DNA of 64,000 nucleotides from Symbiodinium natans (Eukaryota; Sar; Dinophyceae; Suessiales; Symbiodiniaceae). The stretch lies in assembly GCA_905221605.1 (NCBI GenBank), contig CAJNDS010000143.1:1-64000 (forward strand), written 5' to 3'. The translations under genes and the position numbers were made by a program. Under the pieces are notes generated by a model. It was given only the letters and a program-made list of their open reading frames with translations, had not been told where the DNA came from and searched no databases. Shown one piece after another: positions 34,000 to 45,083 of this stretch. Every line of letters begins with the position of its first letter. Position 1 is the first letter of the stretch.

Positions 34000-34640
34000 A
34001 ATGGGGAGTGTTTTGCTCAGTCATGTGGGGCAAGCTCGGAGTTCTCGCAGCAGGCACGGTCATGCTATTCACCTGCAAAAACATGTTCCACACCGACCCC
34101 CTGCCCAGCTTTGCCCCAACCTTCGGTTTTCTACCCATTCACCTGGGTCCCTCAAGTTGCATGGCTGCAGTCTGCGGCATATTTGCGACTCGTTGGTAGA
34201 AGTTTCGGGGCTCCGGTTTGGATGCACTACCAACTAGGGCACCGGGCGAGCGGGGCAAGTGGACCACAATCTGAACTTACTTTAAGCGCGACTGTCGGAC
34301 CAGCGCGAGCCATGCTAAATCATGAAGAATCACAGCGCCCACCATGCATGGCTGAACAATTCGGAGTTCAAACCCTGCTGAACACGTCATAGACTCGGTA
34401 GCCAAAAACCGACACAAAGACTCATGCCTAACAGTGGAAGCTATCGAGCTGGACGTCGCTCCTCGAACCGTCTCGCACCGGGTCGCACGCCTGCTGCATG
34501 GCCTTCTTACGAAGGCCCGCATGTAATAGCCCGCAAAGAAGAAATAGCAGAAAAGCAAACGGCACACTCAGTTTGGCGACCTCGCCTCGGTTCCGGTCTC
34601 ACGAGTACCGATTTTCGGCCTGCGTTGTTACAGAATTCAC
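34000..34640. other. No secure gene
   Basis: Short overlapping frames only. This interval may contain upstream exons of the C2 gene that I could not recognise. Confidence 0.3.
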
Positions 34641-34643
34641 CAT

Positions 34644-34644
<1 letters not shown>

Positions 34645-34685
<41 letters not shown>

Positions 34686-34700
34686 ACCCCCCCGCCCCCG
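34645..34700. repeat. Poly-C tract (41 C, then interrupted)
   Basis: Forty-one consecutive C are followed by A, seven C, G and five C. The poly-Pro and poly-Gly frames across it are products of the repeat. Strong i-motif/G-quadruplex potential; assembly length may be unreliable. Confidence 0.9.
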
Positions 34701-36240
34701 AACTGTGTATGGCCCTCCACCGAAAAAGCTTGTGTCCGAGCGAGGATGACGGAAACCTCCCAGTCTCGCCCTGCGCTTTAGATGGCGAAGGGCGCCCCCT
34801 TGCGCTTTACGACCTTTCGTTAGGAAAGCTTGTCGCAACTGCAAAGTCCAGAGCCATGCCGAGATCTGTATGATCTTTCGGGTCCAGAGTCTCTTTGCAT
34901 CCGTATAGGATTACAAGAATTAAGAATTACCTGTACCTAAGATCAGCGGGCGTCCGCACCTGACCCAAGCGAAACTCAGCCATTTCGTTTCACCCAGATT
35001 CGCCCCGTGAAGCTGGGTGGACCCTGCCCACATCATTCTAGCTCAGGTCACCCCTGGCTATCCGCAGCAAAAATGCAGGAACAAGATGCGTTTTGGGTCA
35101 ACTCTCAGAGCTTCACACGAAATGGCATCATGTGACATTCATAACTGATGTGTGCGCACCCAAAGCCTGCCCAACTCTACACGCCAATATTCACAAATGT
35201 GGGCTGTGAATCCTGAAGATTTTGCAAAAGATCCTAAAGCCAGAAAGGCTCCCGAGGTTCGAGAAGATCGCAAGACGGTTAAGGCTTCGATTAAAGTTCA
35301 ACTGGTTTTTTCAGGACTGTGCACACCCGCTTGAGTGACTTGCGGAACTCTGAAAGCTTTTAAACTTTCGAACTTGCAGAACTTCCACCACATCGAAAAG
35401 CAGGTGACAGCTAACAGCAAGCTGTCAAACAGGTGCCGAAGCAAAATCCAACAGTCCTGCCGCGACAACCATGTGCGCACCACATCATACTATGCCAACA
35501 AGGTGCAAACAGCCGCCTTGCATCCTTCGCATCACGCAGACGCACTCTCAACAGCCTTGGCTACGATCATGAAGCACATTACGCCATGATTAGTTTCGTT
35601 TTGTTTTGTAGACTACTAGATAGCTGATTCCACCTTTGCTGGCATGCAGCACATTTTGAGATGTGACAGTCGATGCTATGCACAGCTCTGCCTGCAAGCA
35701 CATGTGAGATGTGTATGCAACCTTTTTCGCAATGCCTGAGGGGGCCCCTTGGCAATGCAGCGGATGGAAAACATGGCGGGAGCCGAGGGCCTGAGAACAC
35801 ACGGCAATGCTGCAGCACAAGACGGGGAGCCAGACCAACCGGCTGGCATGGGACGACAGGCTTTGGGCTCTGGTGGCTAGAGTGGGTCTTGGAAAGACAG
35901 AGAGCCACCTCCCCCCTGGGATGGAAAATCTCCTCAGCGAACATCGACTGGAGGGGATGGTTGAAAGAAATCAAACTGCGGGAGTACAAGACGGAAATGC
36001 TGAAGAACCAGCGGATGGCCAAGCTCATTCGACGGCTGAGTTCGCCGTCCCAGCGGAGATTGCATGCGAACAATGGATGGGGAACGCGATGACCGTGCTT
36101 AGTGAGCCTTGCGCTCCCCACCTGGAAACGAGTCTTCCCGAAGCTGTTGAAGCCGCTGCTTATGGTGAGATCAGGGACCATCGCGAAGAGCTACTTGATG
36201 GGAGGACGAGAACTTCAGAAGAGGCTGATGTGCTCTTTCG
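34701..36240. other. No assigned gene; open plus frames at 35673-36240
   Basis: Two plus frames overlap here. One (35673-36092) contains WLKEIKLREYKTEMLKNQRM and a basic tail. The other (35807-36244) is acidic and Glu/Ala-rich. A third plus frame (36102-36395) ends in an Asp/Ser/Gly repeat. They may be frames of one decayed mobile-element ORF, but no diagnostic motif is present. Confidence 0.3.
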
Positions 36241-36300
36241 ATAGGAGCAACAGCAGCGACAGCGACGGCGACGGCGACGGCGGCGGCGACAGCGGCTGCG
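36241..36300. repeat. Short GACGGC repeat
   Basis: AGCGACGGCGACGGCGACGG-type hexanucleotide repeat, translating to Ser-Asp-Gly. Confidence 0.8.
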
Positions 36301-36435
36301 AGGACAAGAAGAACTTTGTGTCAAAGGCAGGGACCTGCAGATCATCTAAGGGCACGAGGAGCAGATTAATGCTGAATTGGCCACATAGGAGGTGAAACGT
36401 CCAGACACGGTCAGAAAGCAGAAGAATGGCCCGGA

Positions 36436-36600
36436 ACACCCGCGCGTATGCACACACGCACACGGCACGCACGCACACCCGCAGTCACACACACTTGTGC
36501 ACACACACACTCTCTCTCTCACACACGCGCGCACAGTCGCGCACATGAAACCAAACGGACACACGCGCACGCTCGTGAGCGCGCGGGCAAGTGCGCGCCC
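36436..36600. repeat. CA/CACG- and CT-rich simple sequence
   Basis: Irregular CACACGCACAC and CTCTCTCTCACACA runs directly precede the purine tract. Confidence 0.85.
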
Positions 36601-36713
36601 GTGCACATTTAGCACAAGGTGCTTGTCGAGCTCGTGTGCCACTTCAGCCAACATTTTGACGAACCTGAGCTTCCAAACCCCATTGCTGAAGAAAGGAAGT
36701 AGAGATGGAGCGG

Positions 36714-37915
36714 GACAGCAAGAAAGAGAGAGAGAGAGCGAGAGAGAGACAAAGAGACAAAGAGACAAAGAGACAAAGAGACAAAGAGACAAAGAGGCAA
36801 AGAGACAAAGAGACAAAGAGACAAAGAGACAGGGAGACAGCGAGACAGCGAGACAGAGAGACAAAGAGACAAAAAAACAGACAAGGAAAGAGACAAGGAA
36901 AGAGACAAGGAGAGAGACAAGGAGAGAGACAAGGAGAGAGACAAGGAGAGAGACAAGGAGAGAGACAAGGAGAGAGACAGACAAGGAGAGAGACAAGACA
37001 AGGAGAGAGAGACAAGGAGAGAGAGACAAGGAGAGAGAGACAAGGAGAGAGAGACAAGGAAGGGAGAGAGGGAGAGAGGGGAGAGAGGGGAGAGAGGGCA
37101 GAGAGAGGGCAGAGAGGGCAGAGAGGGGGAGAGAAGAGAGGGGAAGAGGGGGAGAGAGGGGAGAGGAGGGGAGAGGAGAGAGGGGAGAGAGGGGAGGGGG
37201 GAGAGAGGGAGGGGAGAGAGAGAGGGGAGAGAGAGGGGGGAGGGGGAGAGAGGGGAGAGGGGGAGAGGGGGGAGAGAGGGGGAGAGGAGAGGAGAGAGGG
37301 GAGAGAGGGGAGAGAGGGGCGAGAGGGGGGAGAGAGGGGGAGAGAGGGGAGAGAGGGGGAGACGAGGGGGGAGAGAGGGAGGGGAGGGAGGGAGAGAGAG
37401 GGGAGAGAGGGGAGAGCGGGGAGAGAGGGGAGAGAGAGAGAGGGAGAGAGGGGAGAGAGGGGAGAGAGGGGAGAGAGGGGAGAGAGAGAGGGGAGAGAGG
37501 GGAGGGAGAGAGAGGGGAAGAGAGGGAGAGCGAGCGGGGAGAGAGGGGAGAGAGGGGTGAGAGAGAGGGGAGAGAGGGGAGAGAGGGGGAGAGGGGAGGA
37601 GAGGGGGAGAGAGGCGAAGAGAGGGGAGGGAGGGGAGAGAGGGGAGAGAGGGGGAGAGAGGGGGAGAGAGGGGAGAGGAGGGGGGAGAGAGGGAGAGAGG
37701 GGAGAGAGGGGAGAGAGGGGAGAGAGGGGGGAGAAGGGAGAGAGGGGCAAGAGAGGGGAAAGAAGAGAGGGGAAAGAAGAGAGGGGAAAGAAGAGAGGGG
37801 AAAGAAGAGAGGGGGGAGAGAGAGGGAAGAGAGAGAGGGGTGAGAGAGAGAGAGGGGTGAGAGAGGGGTGAGAAAGGAAAGAGAGGGGAGAGAGGGGAGA
37901 GAGGGGAGAGAGTGC
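36714..37915. repeat. 1.2-kb polypurine tract
   Basis: Almost purely A/G on the plus strand. It starts as (GAGACAAA)n, then (GAGACAAGGA)n with sparse C, then GAGAGGGGA-type units from about 37060 to the end. Six frames are open for hundreds of codons simply because stops are rare in such sequence. The Arg/Glu/Gly and Ser/Leu/Pro frames are therefore not genes. Long mirror-repeat purine runs can form triplex DNA. Confidence 0.95.
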
Positions 37916-38678
37916 AGCGCAACAGAAACCAATCAGAATACCATCTCAGTCTAACTCATCCATGCAAGTAGTATCGTGAAGTCTGCACTGCATCTGTTGG
38001 TTGCTTCAGCTCATCGTCCATTCGGCACATTCTGAGTCTCCTGCGTGCCCTGTGGGATCCAGCTCTTCCCCCTTCACTCGCAAGAAGGTCTGTTCTTCAT
38101 TTTTGATGCTTGAAGTGTTGATTCCTATGGGACCCACATCAGAAATATTGATTCCTATGCGACCCACATCAGTGCCATGCTTTACCAGCCTTGTGTTGAT
38201 GTACAAATAACGATCAAAATGCAGGGATGGCAGGAAATAGAGTGCAGTCATGCTACTACAAGCAATAGCACGACGCAGAGCTCGGCAGCCTTACCCAACG
38301 TCACCAAGACGGTTTAGACGTCACAACCAAGCCGCACCTCCACTTGTCCTTCTGCACCATCAACTTGGAGCACAAGTTGCGGTATGCCTCCACCTCCTGC
38401 ATCAAAGGGACTCGCACACATGTTCCGGACTGCAGTCAAAGACTTAAAGAGCTGGACAGGTGCTCTACCTGCAATCTTCCCACTTTATCCTGCGGCGCAG
38501 GAGTGGTATCGGCCGCATGCTCGCGCAGCCAGGTCTTGAGCAGCTCGCAGACCAATGTCTTTGGGTCTGCTTTAACCTCACAGTCTCTCGTGGTGTAACT
38601 TTGCACTGGCATGCAAGACCGTGTTTCACTGTCTTTTGCACCGTTGCCTTCCGTGCATTCTGGTACTTGAGGATCGTT
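37916..38678. other. Mostly featureless; 25-bp direct repeat
   Basis: TTGATTCCTATGGGACCCAC and its continuation to CAG occurs at about 38118-38142 and again at 38148-38172 with one mismatch. No convincing exon elsewhere. Confidence 0.5.
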
Positions 38679-38915
38679 TCAAAAGCCATCCTCACCTCCA
38701 GGGACCACGTCACGAGCTTGAAGAAAAACATGTCGGGGCAGCGGAACCCAGCAGTGGCGAAATTCAGTTGACACACGCTCGTCACGTTCATCTGGCTTCT
38801 TCAAGTCGATCGTCGACAAGACTGCAACTCTTTGACACTCAAGCCTAACGTCCATTGAGCCTAGCCAGCTTCCGAAGGACCCTGATTTGCCAGAGACTTG
38901 TTGAACCCACAGCAT
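38679..38915 (-). CDS. Candidate exon, unknown
   Basis: The minus frame reads VAVLSTIDLKKPDERDERVS within a 78-codon frame. A second minus frame (38465-38791, including FATAGFRCPDMFFFKLVTW) overlaps it and is equally protein-like. The true structure may be two exons that switch frame around 38770. No domain recognised. Confidence 0.3.
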   Translation of the reverse strand: MLWVQQVSGKSGSFGSWLGSMDVRLECQRVAVLSTIDLKKPDERDERVSTEFRHCWVPLPRHVFLQARDVVPGGEDGF

Positions 38916-39516
38916 TAGATGCTGAAACCATTCCCTTCATACTGCTGCATCATCAAGAGCGGCTTCAGACTTACAAGGACATTGTTGTCCCTCGGGTGTC
39001 GCAATTGCCCACCTGCGGGTAGGCAGCGCTTGTCAGTAGAGGATGCAGCGTCGGCCAAACTTGGCCCTCCGCCTCTGTAGGTGCATCCCCAAAATGCAGG
39101 GGGGCCGGCTACATTGCACTTGTGAATCGCATTGTTTCCTGCAGATGCTGACTGGTTCATACTGGTTCTTTCCGGTAATTTTCAAATGTTTGTGAGGGGA
39201 TGCATGTAATCCCCCCCCAAACCCTGGTTTCGGAACAGTTGGCTGCGAGAGTGTCCTTCGCTTGCTATGGCATGGATGCAGATGTTTTGGCAACACGTTG
39301 GTCATCCAGATCACCCTCGAAGACTTGCTTGTTCGTCCTTGCCATGTGTTGCTCCTCTCCACCAAGCGGAGACGCCCAAAGCTTGAATCAGATAAACACG
39401 TAGGTCTGCATGAAAAAGCACATCGGGTTCCGTCGCCCCCACGAAGGCTCCAAATCAGACCGCAGCAACGAAGCAGCCACGGGCCCGTTCGAGTCGGTGA
39501 AAAAGCTGCTCTCACT
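38916..39516. other. No secure gene
   Basis: Long overlapping frames at 39033-39515 (minus) and 39262-39615 (plus) have no motif. Confidence 0.3.
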
Positions 39517-39600
39517 CAATATCTAAATTCCACTTCGGCTTGTGATCGTGAAGCAAAAAAACCTCGATCAATATCTAAATTCCACCCCCCCCCCCCCCGG
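39517..39600. repeat. 18-bp direct repeat with C-tract
   Basis: TCAATATCTAAATTCCAC occurs at about 39517-39534 and again at about 39569-39586. The second copy runs directly into about 16 consecutive C and CGGTAC. Confidence 0.85.
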
Positions 39601-40202
39601 TACTTCTTCGAATGAAGCGAAAAACAGTCAAACCACCACGTGTCATAAAAAAGGGGAAAGACGAAGTTACAACGAGAAAAGATTACAGAATATCCCAATG
39701 CACCACCCCTCGCAAAGTATGTAGCAACAGTAAGATCGGATGCTGTATGCAAACTCCTTTACAAACCTCTTTCGCCGGCTCGAAAGGGCTCTCCGGGGTG
39801 GCCTCTTGGGCCTCGTGGCCCGGATGGCATCGGCCTCTGCTTCGCGACGCGCGGCGCAAGGCAGGCGAGGCAAAGTTCGGTCCAAGGCCTTGCAGCTCAG
39901 TCCCCGGTCCCGGAACGATGTTCAGGGAACAGTGGCCGGGGTCAAGGAGTGCAACCACCAGGCCCTCCGTACCGGAAAGCACACGTTCGGGATAAGGGGT
40001 GGTGGATGCAGAGCTGCGCGCGAAACCGCAATTTGGATTCCTCGGGCGAGGCAACAGGGCTTGGACTGGGAGCGACCGCGCCGAGGCAAGGCTGAGTCAC
40101 GTCCGTCCTCTCACAAGGAGAGGCAGTCGCCTCCGGGGTAGGGGTGCTGAGCAACCACAAAAGGGGGGTCCCAGCAAGGGACCGACGAGGAAGCGCAATA
40201 CC
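39601..40202. other. No assigned gene
   Basis: GC-rich DNA at 39780-40140 keeps several frames open on both strands (for example 39740-40141 plus). No domain or splice structure is recognised. Confidence 0.3.
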
Positions 40203-40246
<44 letters not shown>

Positions 40247-40260
40247 GAAAAAAAAAACAG
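40203..40260. repeat. (GA)n microsatellite with A-run
   Basis: About 17 GA dinucleotides, a CAGAGAGAG interruption, then nine A. Confidence 0.93.
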
Positions 40261-40493
40261 GCTGGCCAGTATGTCTCAGTAGACCGGGCAGCGCAAAACC
40301 CCAAAGCTGAGCCTTTCCAAAACAGATCGCTTACGTTTTCCCAGTAGGGCGTTTGGCCTTGTCCCAGTTCGGGCCTTAGCGTTCTGTGATTCGGGCTCAT
40401 GCGTTGTTTGATTGAGGTCTGTATGGTCTGTGTGTTTTCTGACACAGGTGGCCTGATTCAGGCTGCAGTTTTTTCTGATTCGTGCTTCACACC

Positions 40494-40843
40494 TGTGGTT
40501 GTGATCTGCTTTTCACTCTGTGTTGGGCAATGAGGTCGTGTCCAACATAAAGCAAAGCACCGGGTCCTGGAAGGAGCTGGGAAGCTGCATCTTCTCCAGG
40601 CCCAAGCTTTGCTGCAAAGCCTATCAATCTCAAGAAATGTTCAGCTACAGCCACCTGCACAACTTCAACTAAGTTTTGAGACGCAATGTATGGCTGCGCA
40701 ACACCGTCGACCAAGAACATGCAAGAAAGTTCTTCCGCTTCCGTTGCACACGATCCAAGCATCCCATGCTGATCTGCGTGCCTCCTGCACAACTCCAAAC
40801 CTGCCGGTTTCGCCATATTCGGCAAAGCTGCAAGTGTGGTCAC
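40494..40843 (-). CDS. Well-formed exon of an unknown protein
   Basis: The minus frame reads LSCMFLVDGVAQPYIASQNL followed by an amphipathic helix (VEVVQVAVAEHFLRLIGFAA), a Gly/Pro-rich loop and LLYVGHDLIAQHRVKSRSQ. It ends at a CCACAG|GT donor-like junction just before an in-frame stop. Composition and length are among the best for any unidentified frame here. Family not recognised. Upstream exons may lie in the minus frames at 40868-41101 and 41180-41458, which are weaker. Confidence 0.5.
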
Positions 40844-40867
40844 AGCATCTCAGCCCACTAACACTGT

Positions 40868-41750
40868 TCAACTTTCAATCACAGTTCCACTGCAACGTCT
40901 ACACGCAATTACTCTATTCTTAGGTAAGCTGTGCTTGGTAGAAATGAAAGTTGCGGGCAACAAGGAGGACAACACGAGCCACTTAATGTTGCCCAGGTGC
41001 TGCTGTCTGTGGGTTGCATCCTTGTAGCTGTCCGCCTCGTCTGACCAGGCAGATGCCGGTAAGAGCGTCATAGATTCAACTTGCGCACCAAAGCCAACCA
41101 ACGCTGCAGCCCGTCCTATGGCTCAGCTTACATCCACTGGCCCTGTGTCATTTGGGTGCTTTCATCTTCCACGTCCATGTCAGATCGGACTCCAGTTCTT
41201 TTTGTGCTCCCCTCGCAAATTAGCCAACAGCCGGGGCCCAGGCAAGTCCTTTGAGGTAAAAGCCACTGGCGACCACACCAGCGCCCAGCGCCGCGCCGCC
41301 GGCAGCAGCGAGCACCTGGTCTTGACAGCTTTACTCAGGATTTGCTCAGGCTTGCCTCTGTTCAGACAATTATGATGCTTCTCGACCGGCTTGGCCCGGC
41401 TTGGCACCTGGGTTTCACCACCTCCGCCACCCCCTCCCAGACAGCGCAGCAGCTCCATGGGTCAGGACACGAGTGCACCCAACCAACTAACAAGTTGGGC
41501 TTCATGGCAGTCTCTGTAGTTTGCAGTTTTCTTGTTGCTGCTTTTGTTGTTTATTTTGCCTTGGTTCAAGAATGCGCAACCTACGACGGAGCCTGGATAG
41601 GAAACGGCCGAAGTTGTCCAGCAACAGGCTGCAAGACTGCATACTGCAGGACCTGGTGTCCGCCCGGTACACCAAACACGGATGATGCAAAGAGCCAGCA
41701 TACATCCGCCCAAGGCGGAAGGCTTTGCAGGGAAGGGTCCGTCAGAAGTC
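40868..41750. other. No secure gene
   Basis: A plus frame at 41503-41761 begins with a single hydrophobic segment (MAVSVVCSFLVAAFVVYFAL) followed by a Cys-rich stretch. It could be a small membrane protein but merges into telomere-like repeat. Minus frames are weak. Confidence 0.3.
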
Positions 41751-41754
41751 GCGA

Positions 41755-42200
41755 AACCTAAACCCTGAACCCCAAACCCGAATCCCGAGAACCCTGAGTC
41801 CAACCTCGTTTTGGGGTTTAGTGCTTGGGCTCATGGCGTTTTTGCTGACGCTCTTTGGGTGATTTTAGTGTCAATTTAGGGCCAGTTTAGGGTTCGGGCC
41901 TTCAAGGGTCTAGGTATGAAATCGTGATGCGAACCGAAGTGGCGTTGAGAAGCTTTTGGGGCAAAAGCTCCTGAACCTGATACCCAACCCTGTCCGCAGA
42001 TCAACCCTGAAGCCCCCTCAGCTCCAAACCTCAAATCCCTATGCCCTTTACGTCCCTTAAACCCAAAAAGTTCGCAGGTTCGGGCTCCGTGGGTTCAAGG
42101 CCTAGGGCTTCCGTCAGCCATGTAGCGTTCTTGCGCATTCAGGGTTCATGGTTCAAGGTTTAGGGTTCGGGGTGTAGAGTTTAGGATTAAGTTTAGGGCG
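41755..42200. repeat. Degenerate telomere-like block, both orientations
   Basis: CCTAAACCCTGAACCCCAAACCC lies at the left (41757-41780), switching to GGTTTAGTG/AGTTTAGGGTTC at 41815-41905. It then carries mixed ACCCTGAAGCCC (about 42005) and GGTTTAGGGTTCGGGGTG (42150-42195). The CCCTAAA-then-TTTAGGG order recurs elsewhere in the window. Confidence 0.65.
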
Positions 42201-42302
42201 ACGCGTTGCGCGTCGGCGCAGGCTGCCGATAAAGCGAAAGCGCGCTTTTGCAAACCTTGATGTTTAGAACGTTCAGTTCAGTGTTCCAGAAGTTATCGCT
42301 GT

Positions 42303-42511
42303 GAGGCCCGGGCGCACGTCCCTCAAGCACAGAACATGGCCGACTGAGCCCAAACGGCATCACGCATGTCGTCGTAGGAACCATCATACAACAGCTCGCG
42401 CAGAAGCTGTCAAAGGAGAGTGAGATCACGGCATCCGTGGCTAGGGTTGAAGGTCTACAGGTGTCTGCACTGCAGGGTCAACTGACAACTCTCGCCCGGT
42501 ACTTCGGCCCT
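42303..42511 (+). CDS. Candidate terminal exon, coiled-coil-like
   Basis: The plus frame reads LSPNGITHVVVGTIIQQLAQ, then a Lys/Glu/Ala helix and LQGQLTTLARYFGP before a TGA near 42511. An in-frame stop precedes it at about 42301. It is the one clearly protein-like frame between the telomere-like block and the ACT repeat. It could also be a fragment of a mobile element. No name. Confidence 0.33.
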
Positions 42512-42527
42512 TGAATCCACATGAACA

Positions 42528-42601
42528 GATGACTACTACCACTACCACTACCACTACCACGACCACTACCACGACCACTACGACTACTGCTACTGCTACT
42601 G

Positions 42602-42678
<77 letters not shown>

Positions 42679-42679
42679 G

Positions 42680-42712
<33 letters not shown>

Positions 42713-42714
42713 TG
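42528..42714. repeat. (ACT)n microsatellite with ACC/ACG variants
   Basis: (TACCAC) and (TACGAC) units grade into nearly pure (ACT)n. Poly-Thr, poly-Val and poly-Ser frames over it are products of the repeat. Confidence 0.95.
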
Positions 42715-42822
42715 CCAGCCTGGCTGCTGGATTGAGACCTTGGACCTGGGCATCTTGCACATGTGCACCTGGGAGTCCTGCCAGCCTGGCTGCTGGATTG
42801 GGACCTTGGGCCTGGGCAAAAC
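42713..42822. repeat. 67-bp spaced direct duplication
   Basis: GCCAGCCTGGCTGCTGGATT and the following GACCTTGG(A/G)CCTGGGCA occur at about 42714-42752 and again at about 42781-42819. Confidence 0.85.
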
Positions 42823-42994
42823 CCCAAACACCCCAAGACCCCAAAAACTCCAAAACCTACCAAAAAGCTCACAAAGAAGCTGTCTTTGATTCAGCAATCT
42901 GCAGTGAGAGGTTATCGAGCGCTGACAGTGGGGGGGGGGGAGCAGCTGTGCTGCAATTCTGGTCGCAGTGCTGGCCAGTTGCGACGAGTGATGC

Positions 42995-43975
42995 TCAGAG
43001 GATCACTGCATCGTCACTTGATGCTTCAGGGAATGTCAAAAAGAAGAAGTATGAACCATGACAGACTTGTCTTTGATCTGAGTCCGTTGCCTTCAGTGAT
43101 CGCCGGCGGTCGTCCGTCGACTGCCACTCCGACGTCGGTGTTGACCTCCAAATAGTGCGGTAATGGCCGCTATACGGGGTAGAGCCAATGTGCAAAAACA
43201 CAGGACTGCACGTACGCCCTTTCGGTGCGTATGGAGCCTTCATACAGTACGGGAACCTGGAGCTCTTGACTGTAGGCCGTGATAGGGAAGTGATTTCTAC
43301 CCGAACCTGTAAATCTTGCCACTGTGAAGATAGCGTGCCTCTGCTGCCCCATCAGAGTTGTGTTTGGGGGCACCGAAGCCCACTCGTCAATTAAGGATTG
43401 CAGTGGCCTGCTGGCCGGCCGAGTGTTGCATGAGCATGATGAGGGGTCCTCCCTCCACCGCCAAACTCCCTGTGGTCAGATCAACTGTTGCCCATCTACG
43501 CGTTAGAGGGAGCTCAGAAGCAGCTGCCAGGAAGCTCTGCAGGAATTCTGCCGAGTCTTGCTGCGTGCCATCAAATCTCCATCTTGGCAGCAGGCTCCTA
43601 AGCGGGAATGAGTTGATTAGGTTGAGGGGGGATGCAGCACTGGACTGTGCCGAGTTCGAGAGGAGGCTCAGTAGCGGTTGAAGTGATCGCAGTGATGGAT
43701 CCAAAGTGGTAGTGGCTAGCATAGCCTGCATAGCTGCATTGACATAGCAGTAGTTGGAGGTGTTCTTGAGTGCAAGAGCGGCAACCTGAGAAGAGGAGTG
43801 GGAGAAGCTCGAATCTTGGGGAGCATCTCCCAGGATCGCTTCCTGCGTGGCAACTGAAGCACGAGAGCCAAGTGGGAGAGGAGAGGAGAGAGCAGGAAAG
43901 GAAGAGGAAAAGAGGGGAGGAGAAGCACACGCTGCAGTCCTGTCGAGGGGGGAGGGCTTTGTTTCGGCAGAGATT
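42995..43975 (-). pseudogene. Ubiquitin-specific protease-like (peptidase C19) domain at the LINE C-terminus
   Basis: Peptidase C19 enzymes remove ubiquitin using a Cys box, a QQD box and a His box. All three are readable. The Cys box is LKNTSNYCYVNAAMQAML, with the candidate nucleophile codon at 43747-43749. The next box is FDGTQQDSAEFLQSF (43540-43563 for QQDSAEFL). The His box is LHIGSTPYSGHYR (43157-43192), followed by a DD pair and a terminal SYFFFLTF strand. The three sit in different frames. The first two share a frame; a break follows at the stop near 43386, and another at a T-run near 43190. A further shift in a C-run near 43960 separates the domain from the zinc fingers. At about 255 codons it is shorter than most USP domains. 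Catalytic competence of an intact relative is inference. Confidence 0.72.
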
Positions 43976-45083
43976 TAGGCTTGGCAGCTGATGGCACTGG
44001 GGAATTTGCTGCGTTGAAGAATGACTGCAGTGGTCCCGTAGTGGTCCTGGTTATCTGCAACACTGAGTCGCCTTGCAGGATTTGAAAGAGTACTCCACAC
44101 TGCGCCGGGCGCTTACGCCTATCAGTAACATTCTTACTGCAGAAGGGGCATGGTCTGCCTTTGAGGATTTCGGTTCCGAGCTTCTGGCACTGTAGCATGG
44201 TGCTCTCTTGCAGGGCATCCCAGATCCTGCGATGCTCCTGATGCAGGTGCGATTTGACCTTGGTATGATCAGGCGTCCAGAATCCACATAGCACACAATG
44301 GTCCACAAAGTGCTTGGGAGCTGGCTGTCGAGCAAGTTGCGTGGCAGTGTGCGTGCCAGCTGTGCTGGTCAAGTGTTCGCGTGACCAGGGATGCACTGAC
44401 TCGGTCAGACCGACTTTTTCTTGCAGTGCTGATTGCTGGGCATTTATTCTTCGTAAGGCTTCCGACTCTGTGCAAGCTCCGGAGAGGAGGTGGTCCTTCA
44501 GTCCCTTCCAAAGAACAAAGTGCTTATGGCACGCTGCGCATGTTGGCAGTCCATCCTTCGAGTGTTCTGGCAAGAAATCAGTTGGAATGTATCGGTCCAA
44601 CTTGTCTCTATGCATCTTGGCTTCGTGTATACGTAGCCCTTGCTCGGTTGAGGTCTGATAGGAGCAATGCTTGCAGCAATGTTTCGCCTCTGTCTCAGCG
44701 TTGGTTGCAGCCAGCAAGGTCTCATACTCAGTAAGGACTTCTTGCGCATACTGATGAGCCTTTGGGAGCAGCGCTGCATCTTGGTTGCTGAGCGGAGGCT
44801 GTGCATCCCTGTTTGCCGCTTGCTGTGCAGCGGGACTTGTTTGAGATTTCTGTCGTTTCCTTAGCGATCGGACTCGATTGCTCTGGCGTTCCAATAGCAG
44901 TTGAACTGGATCTTTAATTCCAAAGTCGGAGTACAGCTGTTTCGTCGATATGCCCGTGAGATGGACCGGTTTGTTGAGGACCGCTCTATGGCATACCAAC
45001 TGCGCAATTGCTGAGCTGTCTCCGTTGTGAGTCCTATGTCCACCAAGCCTGCTGAGACTGTTGCCCAGACGGTGGTTTGCCAA
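43960..45083 (-). pseudogene. LINE C-terminal zinc-finger block
   Basis: The minus frame from 45083 (about 375 codons before the break near 43960) carries three spaced fingers: C-x2-C-x12-H-x4-H at residues 137-158, C-x2-C-x12-H-x5-C at 182-204 and C-x2-C-x12-H-x4-H at 263-284. A further CPFC knuckle lies at 312-315. A Lys/Arg/Gln-rich linker precedes them. Zinc fingers near LINE C-termini usually bind nucleic acid during target-primed reverse transcription. That role is inferred here. The ORF continues in frame to 43716, but beyond about 43960 it reads Leu/Pro-rich nonsense while the protease frame takes over. Confidence 0.75.

Noticed and set aside
34498-34844. Poly-Pro and poly-Gly containing ORFs
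   Set aside because: Produced by the 41-base C tract.
36346-37932. Open frames of 370-530 codons on both strands, rich in Ser/Leu/Pro or Arg/Glu/Gly
   Set aside because: They arise from the purine-only tract, where stop codons are rare. There is no non-repetitive protein sequence.
42441-42897. Poly-Val, poly-Ser and poly-Thr frames
   Set aside because: Translations of the (ACT)n microsatellite and adjacent duplication.
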